DNA of 64,000 bases, from contig NZ_RHUM01000012.1 of NCBI RefSeq assembly GCF_003937915.1, positions 62,001 to 126,000 of the forward strand, read 5' to 3'. Shown here one piece after another: positions 7,657-15,605 of this stretch (positions are counted from its first letter, which is position 1; every line of letters begins with the position of its first letter). This stretch comes from Erwinia sp. 198. GTDB taxonomy: Bacteria; Pseudomonadota; Gammaproteobacteria; Enterobacterales; Enterobacteriaceae. The notes under the pieces were generated by a model. That model did not search any database. It had not been told where the DNA came from and saw only the letters and a list, made by a program, of their open reading frames with translations. The translations under genes were made by a program, and so were the position numbers.

Positions 7657-8913
7657 ATGAAACACAGTGTCGTCACGAACGCTGCCTGGATGATGTCAGA
7701 GAAGGTAGTTTCGGTATTTGGTGTAATTTTTGTTACATCCTATGTTGCAAAATCTTTTGGGCCATCTGTTTTTGGGCAAATCGCATTTTCTGCATCCATT
7801 TTTTCCATTGTTCAAACCGTAGCGATTTTTGGTACGGAAACCATCCTGTTTAAAAGCATCAGCAAAAGCGCGGCGAAAGGCCTGCGGCTGATGGCCGTGG
7901 CAAAACAGCTACGTATGGCGTTGTTATTACTGCTTTCTTTTCCGGTGCTGGCGTGGGTCTGGCTGGAGATGCGTGAAAACTTTTTGATTTTTGCCGTGGC
8001 GTCGTTTCTGTCGGCTATTTTCGTGACTCAGGATATTTTTAGCGTTTATAACAACGCGCGACTGGAATCGCGGATGAACACGGTTGCTAACGCAACGGGA
8101 ATGATTATCAGTTTCGCCATTAGCTTTGCTATTGCGTGGTTCAAGCTTAATCCGCTACTGCTGTCCTTCTCGATTGTTGCGGTGACCTTGGTGCCGTACC
8201 TGATTAAGCGGACGATGTTTTATCAAAAAAATACCATCAGTCCGCCAGCCAGGCGCAAGCACCGCAGCTATCTGCGCTATCTGTTCCATGCGGGACTGCC
8301 GCTGGCAATCTCCAGCGTGTTTATTTCTGTTCAGGTAAAGCTGGCGCAGTTTTTCCTGGTCGGCGTGGGATCGGCACACGAGCTGGGGCTGTTTACCGCT
8401 GCGAATACGATTTCTGCCTCATGGATATTTATCCCGGTGGCGATTATCACCTCCAGCTTCTCGGAAATTTTCCGTGAGCGGGCGGATGTGGCTTTGAGAC
8501 TGGCGGCCAGGCTTAACGGCTACGTTATGGCTGTTTCACTGTTTATGCTGCTGGTGGTTGCGCTGTTCGGCGAAAAAATTGTTAGCCTGCTGTACGGCCA
8601 TGACTATCAGCAGTCGGGCGATCTGGTCACGTTGCTTTCCCTTGCGACCTGCTTTTCCGCAATGGGCACCGTCGCCTATCGCTACATGGTGAAAGAGGGT
8701 GGTTTTAATTATCTGCTGGTGAAAATTATTTTACTGGTGGCGGTCAGCGTAGTAACCAACTGGTTTTTCATTCGTTTTTGGGGCTTGACGGGTGCCGCGT
8801 GGAGCGTGCTGGTCACGGAGCTGTTATCCCTGACGCTGATGAATTATTTCTTTAAGAATGGGATCATTCTTAAGATGCAGCTTTCCTCACTCAACTACAA
8901 AACCTATAGGTGA
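7657..8913 (+). CDS. Polysaccharide flippase (Wzx-like, MOP superfamily)
   Basis: A 418-residue inner-membrane protein with about 12 hydrophobic segments and the N-terminal pattern of Wzx/RfbX flippases (N-A-A-W-M-M-S-E-K-V, S-Y-V-A-K-S-F-G-P, F-G-T-E-T-I-L-F-K). These proteins move undecaprenyl-linked oligosaccharide units across the inner membrane. A Shine-Dalgarno-like GAAGG lies 6 bases before the ATG. The stop overlaps the region just before the first ATP-grasp gene, so the two are almost certainly co-transcribed. No glycosyltransferase, polymerase or initiating transferase is nearby, which is unusual for a Wzx gene. Confidence 0.85.
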   Translation: MKHSVVTNAAWMMSEKVVSVFGVIFVTSYVAKSFGPSVFGQIAFSASIFSIVQTVAIFGTETILFKSISKSAAKGLRLMAVAKQLRMALLLLLSFPVLAWVWLEMRENFLIFAVASFLSAIFVTQDIFSVYNNARLESRMNTVANATGMIISFAISFAIAWFKLNPLLLSFSIVAVTLVPYLIKRTMFYQKNTISPPARRKHRSYLRYLFHAGLPLAISSVFISVQVKLAQFFLVGVGSAHELGLFTAANTISASWIFIPVAIITSSFSEIFRERADVALRLAARLNGYVMAVSLFMLLVVALFGEKIVSLLYGHDYQQSGDLVTLLSLATCFSAMGTVAYRYMVKEGGFNYLLVKIILLVAVSVVTNWFFIRFWGLTGAAWSVLVTELLSLTLMNYFFKNGIILKMQLSSLNYKTYR

Positions 8914-8921
8914 GTAAGAAA

Positions 8922-9872
8922 ATGGTAGACGCAAAAAAACAACTTAAAAAGGCCGCTCTGAGTTGCATCCGAATTATGCCGTGGTCTTGCCAGGACAGAA
9001 TATATTATTTTCATCGCTTTAAACGGATGCCGCATATTCGCCATCCCGGTTCCTTTAATGAAAAGGTACTGTTTCGCAAGTTTATTAAAGGCGATTACGA
9101 TTGTTACGCCGTGTTATCAGATAAAATCCTGGTGCGGGATTATATTTCCCACAAGATAGGTGGGGAATACCTGATCCCGTTGCTACACACCACGGATAAT
9201 CCTGAGACGCTGTTTGAGCTGGAAACGTTAAAAGATACGGTTATTAAGCCAAATCACGGTTCAGGAATGGTTAAAGTCTTTGTAGAAGAACCTGATTTTG
9301 TCGAAAAACATCAGCTGATTGAACGCTGTGGCGAGTGGCTGACAAAAGATTATTCGCATGAAGCGCGTGAAATCCATTACCGCGATATCAAACCGCAGAT
9401 CATGGTTGAGCAGCGGGTAGGAGACGGTAAGTCTACGGCGATTGACTACAAGTTTCATATGTTTAACAAGCAGGACGGCCACTTTGAGTATGTGCTACAG
9501 GTGGTGTTTAACCGTAGCGATAATCAGCCGCTGTCGATGTTGTTCTATGTCAATAATCTTGATAGCTGCTTCTACCGCCGCTTTGACAATGCCGGACTGG
9601 ATATCAGCCACAACCGGGCCGCGCTGGAGAAGGCACTCGCGCTCAGCAAAAAGCTGGCCAGTGATTTCGATTACGTACGGGTTGACTGGTATATCAGCCA
9701 GGGCGACGTCTACTTCGGCGAGCTGACCTTTACGCCAGGCGCAGGCCTGATGCCGGTGCTGAAGCACGGGCTGGACGAAATGATGGGTAAGATGTGGCTG
9801 CAGGATGGTCAATCAGCCGCTCTGGCGGAGCGGCTGGAAAGCGCGCCGTCGACGTCGCAGAAAAAACAGTAA
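8922..9872 (+). CDS. TupA-like ATP-grasp protein, copy 1
   Basis: A 316-residue protein of the TupA-like ATP-grasp family. Seen features are M-P-W-S-x-Q-D-R-I-Y-Y near residue 19, F-N-E-K-V-L-F-R-K, the nucleotide-binding V-I-K-P-N-H-G-S-G-M-V loop, D-Y-K-F-H-M-F-N, and the C-terminal R-V-D-W-Y...Y-F-G-E-L-T-F-T-P-G-A-G metal/ATP motif. ATP-grasp enzymes ligate a carboxylate to an amine via acyl phosphate. TupA relatives act in cell-surface polymer synthesis (teichuronopeptide in Bacillus). I chose ATG 8922 over GTG 8910 because it leaves 18 residues before M-P-W-S, exactly as in the second copy. It begins 8 bases after the flippase stop. Confidence 0.85.
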   Translation: MVDAKKQLKKAALSCIRIMPWSCQDRIYYFHRFKRMPHIRHPGSFNEKVLFRKFIKGDYDCYAVLSDKILVRDYISHKIGGEYLIPLLHTTDNPETLFELETLKDTVIKPNHGSGMVKVFVEEPDFVEKHQLIERCGEWLTKDYSHEAREIHYRDIKPQIMVEQRVGDGKSTAIDYKFHMFNKQDGHFEYVLQVVFNRSDNQPLSMLFYVNNLDSCFYRRFDNAGLDISHNRAALEKALALSKKLASDFDYVRVDWYISQGDVYFGELTFTPGAGLMPVLKHGLDEMMGKMWLQDGQSAALAERLESAPSTSQKKQ

Positions 9873-10213
9873 TAAAACCCAGGACGGCCGCTGGCCGCTC
9901 TGTTCGGTAAAAACGGAGTTGTCGTCCCGCGAAGGGCACTACCGCAAGCAGAAATCTGCTCAGCGCGTCCTTAACGGGCTTTTCGTCAGTGAGTTTTCTC
10001 TCTTCTGATGCCAGAGGCATGAATCTGGTGTTGTCTTGCAGGAAGCAGAGACCGTGAGCAGGAAAACTGCATAAACGGGTAAAGCAGCTGACGGATTTTT
10101 TATGTCTGCCGGGAAAAATGAGACGCGGGTTTCGCGATTTCGGATGGCGAAAAAACGCTATTTTGAAGACATTTTTCCTCAAACAATTATAAAGCCTGCA
10201 TATGAGGTCGAAA
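9873..10213. other. Gap between the two ATP-grasp genes
   Basis: The gap is 341 bases, with mixed composition and no recognisable gene. It is unusually long for two genes of one operon, so the second copy may have its own promoter. The AT-rich stretch at about 10150-10200 is the likeliest site. I see no intrinsic terminator after copy 1. Confidence 0.45.
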
Positions 10214-11167
10214 ATGCTAAAACTCAAAGCAGAAATAAGAAAAGGTTTCCTGTTCCTTTTCAAAAAAATGCCCTGGTCCTACCAGGACAGAATTTATTAT
10301 CTGCATAAATTTAAAAAACTACCCAACATACACCAGCCGAAACTTTTTAATGAGAAAGTTCTGTACCGCAAATTCGTCACCGGCGACTACCTGCGTTATG
10401 GCATGCTATCCGATAAGTTATTGGTTCGTGACTATATTTCTCAGACCATTGGGGATGAATATTTAATCCCGCTGCTGCATGAAACGGCCGATCCTGTCAC
10501 GCTGCTGGGGCTTAGCTCGCTGAAGAACACCGTTGTGAAACCCAATCACGGGTCAGGCATGGTGGAAATTTTGCTGGAAGAGCCGGACTGCTTGCAGAAA
10601 CAGCTGCTGATCAAGCGCTGCGAAGAGTGGCTGAGCCGGGATTTCTCGCACGAAGCGCGTGAGATCCACTATCGCTATATTAAACCGCGCATTCTGGTTG
10701 AGCAGTACGTCGGCGACGGTAAATTTGCCGCCGTTGACTACAAGTTTCACATGTTTAACAAGAAAGACGGTACTTTCGAGTACGTTTTGCAGATTATCTA
10801 TAACCGCTGCGGCAACGCGCCGCTGTCGATGAACTTCTACGTTAACACGTTAAAATCCTGCTTCTATAAGATCCGCGATACGGGACTGGATATCAGCGGC
10901 GACCTGGAAACGCTGGAAAAAGCGTTGGCGCTGAGCAAAAAGCTGGCCAGCGACTTCGATTACGTGCGCGTTGACTGGTATATCAGCGAAGGGCAAATCT
11001 ACTTCGGCGAGCTGACCTTCACGCCGGGTGCAGGCATGGTAACCGGTCTGGATCAGGGGCTGGACAAGATCATGGGCGACATGTGGCTACAGGAACGTAA
11101 GCCAAAAACGCTGAAGGCTATTGGCGGCGAAGCGGCGGCCATGGCCGGGACGCTGAAGAAAGTTTAA
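10214..11167 (+). CDS. TupA-like ATP-grasp protein, copy 2
   Basis: A 317-residue paralogue of the preceding ATP-grasp protein, close along its whole length: the same M-P-W-S-Y-Q-D-R-I-Y-Y, V-V-K-P-N-H-G-S-G-M-V, D-Y-K-F-H-M-F-N and Y-F-G-E-L-T-F-T-P-G-A-G-M motifs. All ATP-grasp signature residues seen in copy 1 are kept, so both copies should be active. The ATG at 10214 has GAGG six bases upstream and aligns with the copy 1 start; the ATG at 10202 has no ribosome-binding site. A perfect 12-base-pair terminator follows within a few bases of the stop. The differences at the C-terminus and substrate half suggest different acceptors. Confidence 0.85.
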   Translation: MLKLKAEIRKGFLFLFKKMPWSYQDRIYYLHKFKKLPNIHQPKLFNEKVLYRKFVTGDYLRYGMLSDKLLVRDYISQTIGDEYLIPLLHETADPVTLLGLSSLKNTVVKPNHGSGMVEILLEEPDCLQKQLLIKRCEEWLSRDFSHEAREIHYRYIKPRILVEQYVGDGKFAAVDYKFHMFNKKDGTFEYVLQIIYNRCGNAPLSMNFYVNTLKSCFYKIRDTGLDISGDLETLEKALALSKKLASDFDYVRVDWYISEGQIYFGELTFTPGAGMVTGLDQGLDKIMGDMWLQERKPKTLKAIGGEAAAMAGTLKKV

Positions 11168-11172
11168 AGAAG

Positions 11173-11199
11173 AAAGCCGCATGATCTTCATGCGGCTTT
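11173..11199 (+). terminator. Intrinsic terminator after ATP-grasp copy 2
   Basis: A perfect 12-base-pair stem (AAAGCCGCATGA with its complement) with a 3-base loop. It closes the flippase/ATP-grasp unit and, read on the other strand, lies just beyond the yjcB stop, so it may serve both. Confidence 0.8.
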
Positions 11200-11205
11200 A
11201 CGCTT

Positions 11206-11487
11206 TTATGGCAGAGGATAATCGGCTGGGGTATGGCTCATGACGTCAACAAACACGTCTTTGGTGATATGCCAGAAGTTAAGCAGGTTATCCATGCTCA
11301 GCGTGATACCTAACAGGCCGGTAACGAACCAGCACGACATGCCTATGCCAACGCCGGTAAAAATGAAGGCCATGCCGTTGCGGCTGGACTGACGACATTT
11401 TACGTTAAAGGTGCTGGCGAGAAACATCATGACTGCACTAACCAGTTCCCATCTCATCAGCACCAGGCTAGCGGTTAAGGTACCCAT
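11206..11487 (-). CDS. yjcB: YjcB family membrane protein
   Basis: This 93-residue inner-membrane protein has two or three hydrophobic segments. The start M-G-T-L-T-A-S-L-V-L-M-R-W followed by A-V-M-M-F-L-A-S-T matches E. coli YjcB, which opens M-A-T-L-T. I therefore chose the ATG at 11487 over a TTG start 7 codons upstream. Function unknown. Its place beside the soxRS-ghxP-yjcE block matches the E. coli gene order and anchors the left end of that conserved block. Confidence 0.85.
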   Translation of the reverse strand: MGTLTASLVLMRWELVSAVMMFLASTFNVKCRQSSRNGMAFIFTGVGIGMSCWFVTGLLGITLSMDNLLNFWHITKDVFVDVMSHTPADYPLP

Positions 11488-12291
11488 ATCTCTGAAACTC
11501 CGCGTCAATCAGGCCTGGCAATAGAAAAAGCGTCATCTTTCCGGACGAAAAGGCCAGGATTGCTTTTCATCGGGGCGGATACAGGGAGTAAGTGTGATGA
11601 CGGTCACATTATAGCATTGCGTCAGGCGAGTTTTGAACACTTTTAAGACCGCCTGTGGGCGTTTTTTGATCGCGCACAATAATCACATTTATTTCCCGTA
11701 AGTTAGCGATGATATTGCGCGGCAGGTGCTAAATAGCGCCTTAAAAAGTTAATATCTTGAAGTTGCATTCAAACTCAGGTTATTTTTGAGACAAGGAATG
11801 ATAGTAATTTACATCATCCCTCCCGCCGTTTCGGAATTGGCTTAACGCTTTAACCTATTTATCCACGCCGTTATTTTTATCTGCTCGCTGAATTATGCCA
11901 AATTATCCGGCAATAGTTGGCTCCTTTGGGATGAATCTGACCTGTTAAAAGTTGTATGGGATGAAGAGGAGTTGTAGGATTTTTGAAAACTAATTTTTGC
12001 TATTTTATTTCCTGCATAAGCTATTAGCGCTAAACGCGCGCAGGATAGCAACAGCGGAAATTTTACGTCAGATAACCGGAGCCTGCCTGTTTGCCTGTGG
12101 CTGTTCAGGGTCGAAAAGCCATTTTTTGCCCGCAAACAACATTCCCCTCGTGTGCAGCTTGCTCTTTACCTCAGATCGGGGCAGCAGCCTGGTCCCGGCA
12201 GCATCACTGCTACGGGCGGTCGCCAACGCAAGCCCCCCAATGCAGAAGCGCTGCATGAGCGGAGATCCGTTCGGTTGGCGTGGGAGGAATC
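11488..12291. other. Long intergenic region between yjcB and the diguanylate cyclase gene
   Basis: About 800 bases. The half nearest yjcB is AT-rich; the half nearest the cyclase is GC-richer and contains only short unsupported frames. DgcN-type cyclases are usually encoded with a periplasmic regulator, YfiR. I looked for a yfiR-like frame here and found none, intact or broken. Confidence 0.5.
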
Positions 12292-13587
12292 ATGGATCAT
12301 GACCGTCCCGCGGGAAATATTACCGCGCAACCGGCAGCTAAGCCGCTGCCTACGCTACGCAAGTCGCTACAGCGTATTCATCTAACTATTATTCTTGTCT
12401 CGCTAACGTTCAGCGGCATCTCGCTCTCGCTGCTTTCGGTGCTGGCTTTGCGTAACTATGCCGAAAACAATTCCGAGCTGCTGGCAACGACCATCAGCTA
12501 CAGCGCCCAGCAGGCGGTAGCGGCAGGCGACGGCACGGCGGCGCGCGCTATTCTCCAGGATATCGGCGCGAAAACGCAGTTTGGTCAGGTGCGGATCCTC
12601 GATGCGGATCGACGTTTGCTGGCAAGCTGGGCCGCAAACGATAATCGCGACAAGAGCGCCTTCAGCAATCTGGTGTCGCGCTGGTTATTTCCCAAACCGG
12701 TGCAGATCCCCGTCCTGCGCGGCGGCAAAGAAATTGGCACCATCTGGCTGACCGGCGATGGATGTCGGGTAATGCATTATCTTTATCAGGCGCTGACGTG
12801 GTTGGGATGCAGTATGTTGCTCTCCGCCCTGCTGGCCTTTTATCTGTCGCGCCGAATGCATTCAGGCATCGTCAGCGCGTTGTCAAACATCGCCTGCGTG
12901 GCGCATGAGGTGCGCAAGCGACGAGCCTTTTCATTGCGTGTGCCTTCTTCTTCTATTGCCGAATTAAACAAGCTGAGCGGCGACTTTAACAGCCTGCTGG
13001 ACGAGCTGGCCGACTGGCAGCGCCATCTGCAAAGCGAGAACGCTACGCTGGCGCATCAGGTGCGGCACGATGCATTAACCGGCCTGCCAAACCGCACGGC
13101 TTTCGAGCAGGAGCTGCACAAACAGCTGAACAATTCTTTGACCGCCGCGCGGGTGGCGGTGCTGTTTATCGACGGCGACCGTTTTAAAGAGGTAAACGAT
13201 CGCTACGGCCATGCTGCTGGCGACAGGGTACTGACCATTACCGCACAGCGCCTGCGCGCGCGCTTGCGCAAAGGCGATTTGGTGGCGCGGCTGGGCGGAG
13301 ATGAGTTTGCGGTACTGCTGTCTGCGATTGACAGCGGCGAGCAGGCAGGCTGCGTCGCGCAAAGCATTATCGAAGCAATGCGTGAACCCATACGGCTGGA
13401 CGACGGCACGATCCTTACCCAGTCGCTGAGCATCGGCATCGCGCTGGCGAAAAATCATCACACCGGCGAGGCAACCATTGCCCAGGCCGATGCGGCGATG
13501 TACCACATCAAAGCGCTGGGCGGCGGCTGGTATTTTTCGCCCGCGCTCTGGAGCGCGCCAGCGGCGCTGGAGTGCGAAAGCGTTTAG
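12292..13587 (+). CDS. Diguanylate cyclase, DgcN/YfiN-like
   Basis: A 431-residue membrane protein that should make c-di-GMP. It has two membrane segments (about residues 32-55 and 170-188) flanking a periplasmic CHASE8-like domain, then a HAMP-like linker (about 188-245) and a GGDEF domain. The active-site motif G-G-D-E-F is intact at 335-339, and an inhibitory-site R-x-x-D lies five residues before it (326-329). The architecture and the motif F-S-N-L-V-S-R-W-L-F-P match E. coli DgcN. GGAGG precedes the ATG by four bases. Its 3' end overlaps the soxS 3' end by four bases, tail to tail. In E. coli this slot holds pdeC, the opposite enzyme. Confidence 0.85.
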   Translation: MDHDRPAGNITAQPAAKPLPTLRKSLQRIHLTIILVSLTFSGISLSLLSVLALRNYAENNSELLATTISYSAQQAVAAGDGTAARAILQDIGAKTQFGQVRILDADRRLLASWAANDNRDKSAFSNLVSRWLFPKPVQIPVLRGGKEIGTIWLTGDGCRVMHYLYQALTWLGCSMLLSALLAFYLSRRMHSGIVSALSNIACVAHEVRKRRAFSLRVPSSSIAELNKLSGDFNSLLDELADWQRHLQSENATLAHQVRHDALTGLPNRTAFEQELHKQLNNSLTAARVAVLFIDGDRFKEVNDRYGHAAGDRVLTITAQRLRARLRKGDLVARLGGDEFAVLLSAIDSGEQAGCVAQSIIEAMREPIRLDDGTILTQSLSIGIALAKNHHTGEATIAQADAAMYHIKALGGGWYFSPALWSAPAALECESV

Positions 13588-13973
13588 CCGTTGGTGCTGA
13601 CCGCTGACGGGAACTCAGAGCAGTCAAAATAGAGCGGGCGCTTTTGCTGACGGCGCATGGTGTTGCGCCAGGCCGTTGGCGTTTGGGAAAACTGGCGGCG
13701 AAAAACGCGCGAGAAAGTCTGCTGCGAATCATAGCCATACTGCATGGCGATATCAAAAACCGGACGCTGCGTCTGGCGCAGCTCTTTCGCGGCCAGCGTC
13801 AGGCGACGCTCACGAATATAGTTGCCCAGCGTCTGTTTGGTCACGGCGCGGAACATACGCTGCAGGTGCCATTTTGAATAGCCGGATCGCGCTGCAACGT
13901 CATCAATAGAAAGCGTCTTGTCCAGATTGCTGTCAATCCAGTCGGTAAGCGCGTGAATAATCTCATCATGCAT
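13584..13973 (-). CDS. soxS: SoxS, superoxide-response AraC-type activator
   Basis: This 129-residue AraC/XylS-type activator consists of the two-helix-turn-helix DNA-binding unit only. The helices S-I-D-D-V-A-A-R-S-G-Y-S-K-W-H-L-Q-R-M-F and F-D-I-A-M-Q-Y-G-Y-D-S-Q-Q-T-F-S-R-V-F match SoxS closely. E. coli SoxS has 107 residues; this one carries a C-terminal tail of about 20 more (after T-P-T-A-W-R). It switches on redox-defence genes when SoxR is oxidised. It is divergent from soxR and shares the canonical SoxR-controlled promoter. The stop overlaps the end of the diguanylate cyclase gene. Confidence 0.93.
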   Translation of the reverse strand: MHDEIIHALTDWIDSNLDKTLSIDDVAARSGYSKWHLQRMFRAVTKQTLGNYIRERRLTLAAKELRQTQRPVFDIAMQYGYDSQQTFSRVFRRQFSQTPTAWRNTMRRQQKRPLYFDCSEFPSAVSTNG

Positions 13974-14045
13974 ACTGGTCTTCTCCCTGGGGCTGGCGGC
14001 CGATCGCTATGGCGAAAAAGAGGGGTTCGCCTTCTTAAGGGCTGG

Positions 14046-14076
14046 AGTATAATTCCTCAAGTTAACTTGAGGTAAA
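14046..14076 (-). promoter_or_regulatory. soxS promoter with SoxR operator
   Basis: Reading on the minus strand, the -35 box TTTACC and the -10 box TATACT are separated by 19 bases. That over-long spacing is the hallmark of MerR-family-activated promoters. Within the spacer sits the 18-base palindrome CCTCAAGTTAACTTGAGG (14055-14072), the SoxR site. Oxidised [2Fe-2S] SoxR distorts this spacer to start soxS transcription. From memory it looks identical to the E. coli element. Confidence 0.93.
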
Positions 14077-14083
14077 GTGCAAA

Positions 14084-14557
14084 GTGAAAAAAAATCCCGT
14101 ATTGAATAAGCGCGAGCTGACGCCCGGCGACGTGGCCGCACGCTGCGGCGTCGCTGTCTCGACGCTGCATTTTTATGAAAGCAAAGGCCTGATCGTCAGC
14201 TTTCGCAACGGCGGCAACCAGCGCCGCTATCATCGCGATGTCCTGCGCCGGGTGGCGGTTATTAAAATTGCCCAGCGGATCGGCATTCCGCTGGCGACCA
14301 TCGGCGAGCACCTGGTGCAGTTTCCGCCGGGCAAGCGGCTGTCGCCCAAAGAGTGGGCGCTGCTGACCCGTAAATGGCGCGAGGAGCTGGACAGCCGTAT
14401 TGATACCCTGACCCGACTGCGTGACGATCTGGATGGCTGTATCGGCTGCGGCTGTTTATCGATGGAGGACTGCCCACTGCGCAACCCGGATGACCGCCTG
14501 AGCGAACGCGGCACGGGCGCCATCCTGCTGGAGTCTGAACGCGGCCGTCTATACTGA
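14084..14557 (+). CDS. soxR: SoxR, redox-sensing MerR-family regulator
   Basis: A 157-residue regulator. The N-terminal winged helix ([21 protein letters not shown]) is followed by a dimerisation helix. The [2Fe-2S] cluster ligands are C-I-G-C-G-C-x5-C at residues 119, 122, 124 and 130, the same numbering as in E. coli SoxR. Oxidation by superoxide or redox-cycling drugs activates it. The GTG start at 14084 aligns the N-terminus with E. coli SoxR; the GAGG of the operator is the nearest ribosome-binding-like sequence. Divergent from soxS. Confidence 0.95.
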   Translation: MKKNPVLNKRELTPGDVAARCGVAVSTLHFYESKGLIVSFRNGGNQRRYHRDVLRRVAVIKIAQRIGIPLATIGEHLVQFPPGKRLSPKEWALLTRKWREELDSRIDTLTRLRDDLDGCIGCGCLSMEDCPLRNPDDRLSERGTGAILLESERGRLY

Positions 14558-14587
14558 TAGCACTTCGTTTACGCACAAGGAAAGGTC

Positions 14588-15250
14588 ATGATCACCATTC
14601 ACCACCTGAACAATTCCCGTTCGCAGCGTATTCTCTGGCTGTTGGAAGAGCTGGAAACGCCTTATCAAATCAAACTGTACCAGCGCGAAAAAACGATGCT
14701 GGCGCCCGAGTCGCTGAAAAAAGTGCATCCTCTCGGCAAATCGCCGGTGATCACCGATGGAAATCGGGTGATTGCAGAGTCCGGCGCGATCCTTGAATAC
14801 CTGGCTGAGCACTATGACGCAGAAAATCGTCTGAAACTCGCTACGGAAGACGAGCGTATTGAGTCTCGTTACTGGCTGCACTATGCGGAAGGTTCACTGA
14901 TGCCGCTGCTGGTGATGAAGCTGATTTTCAGCCGCATGGGCGAGGCGCCGGTGCCGTGGCTGCTGCGGCCAGTAGGCCGCGCCTTTGGCAAGGGCGTGCA
15001 GAAGGCGTTCCTGGATAAGCAGCTTGCCACTCATCGTGAATTTATCGAGCGACACCTTGCGGGCAACGACTGGTTTGCGGGATCGCATTTCAGCATTGCC
15101 GACGTGCAGATGAGCTTTCCGCTTCAGGCGCTCAGCGCGCGCGGCGGCGCAGGCGATTTACCTGCCATCCAGGGCTGGCTGAAGAAAGTCCAAAGCCGTG
15201 CGGCCTGGCAGCGGGCGCTGCAGAAAGGCGGTGCGCTCACGCTTGAATAA
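14588..15250 (+). CDS. Glutathione S-transferase
   Basis: A 220-residue GST. The thioredoxin-like N-terminal domain (residues 1-80) includes N-N-S-R-S-Q-R-I-L-W-L-L-E-E-L with a likely catalytic Ser, P-L-G-K-S-P-V-I-T-D and the glutathione-binding E-S-G-A-I-L-E-Y-L. The helical C-terminal domain carries W-F-A-G-S-H-F-S-I-A-D-V-Q-M-S. It conjugates glutathione to electrophiles in the cytoplasm. It starts 30 bases after soxR with AAGGAAAGG before the ATG, so it may be co-transcribed with soxR, consistent with an oxidative-defence role. Confidence 0.88.
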   Translation: MITIHHLNNSRSQRILWLLEELETPYQIKLYQREKTMLAPESLKKVHPLGKSPVITDGNRVIAESGAILEYLAEHYDAENRLKLATEDERIESRYWLHYAEGSLMPLLVMKLIFSRMGEAPVPWLLRPVGRAFGKGVQKAFLDKQLATHREFIERHLAGNDWFAGSHFSIADVQMSFPLQALSARGGAGDLPAIQGWLKKVQSRAAWQRALQKGGALTLE

Positions 15251-15605
15251 ATTATCGCGCGGCGGCCCCTGACGTTTCATCGCGCCCGCGACCATAAGAA
15301 AGTGCTATGACCGCGCTTGTCAGCGAGCCAGCTAAAGTCTGCTCAGGCAGGCGCGGACGTAAAAGCGACGAAAATCTGTCGCCTTCCCGGCATCAGCAGT
15401 TGAAAAGGCGGCCTTAAAGGCAGGATAATCGTTTGCCTTTATAAAAAGGGCATTATGCCTGTCGGGTTAAACGTTTGCTTTTTTCCGATCGCGGCTTCTT
15501 TACGAAGTTTTGGCGATCTGCAATAGCGCTATCAGGGATGTAAACGTGGTACCAACCCGCCATCAGGCATCGATAATTCATAAGAAAGTTCAGGGGATTT
15601 CCATT
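15251..15605. other. Leader region of ghxP
   Basis: About 355 bases with no gene. It contains one good and one weaker PurR-like box (listed). An upstream in-frame extension of ghxP from 15510 is not supported by homology. Confidence 0.6.
15465..15480. promoter_or_regulatory. PurR-box-like operator upstream of ghxP
   Basis: The core AAACGTTTGC matches the centre and right half of the PurR consensus (ACGCAAACGTTTGCGT type). A second, weaker relative with AATCGTTTGC lies about 40 bases upstream (15427-15436). E. coli ghxP is a purine-repressor target as I recall it, so guanine/hypoxanthine-responsive repression is likely here. Confidence 0.6.

Noticed and set aside
11997-12385. Several overlapping frames upstream of the diguanylate cyclase, examined as a possible yfiR remnant
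   Set aside because: None shows the YfiR signal peptide, cysteine pairs or any similar motif in either direction.
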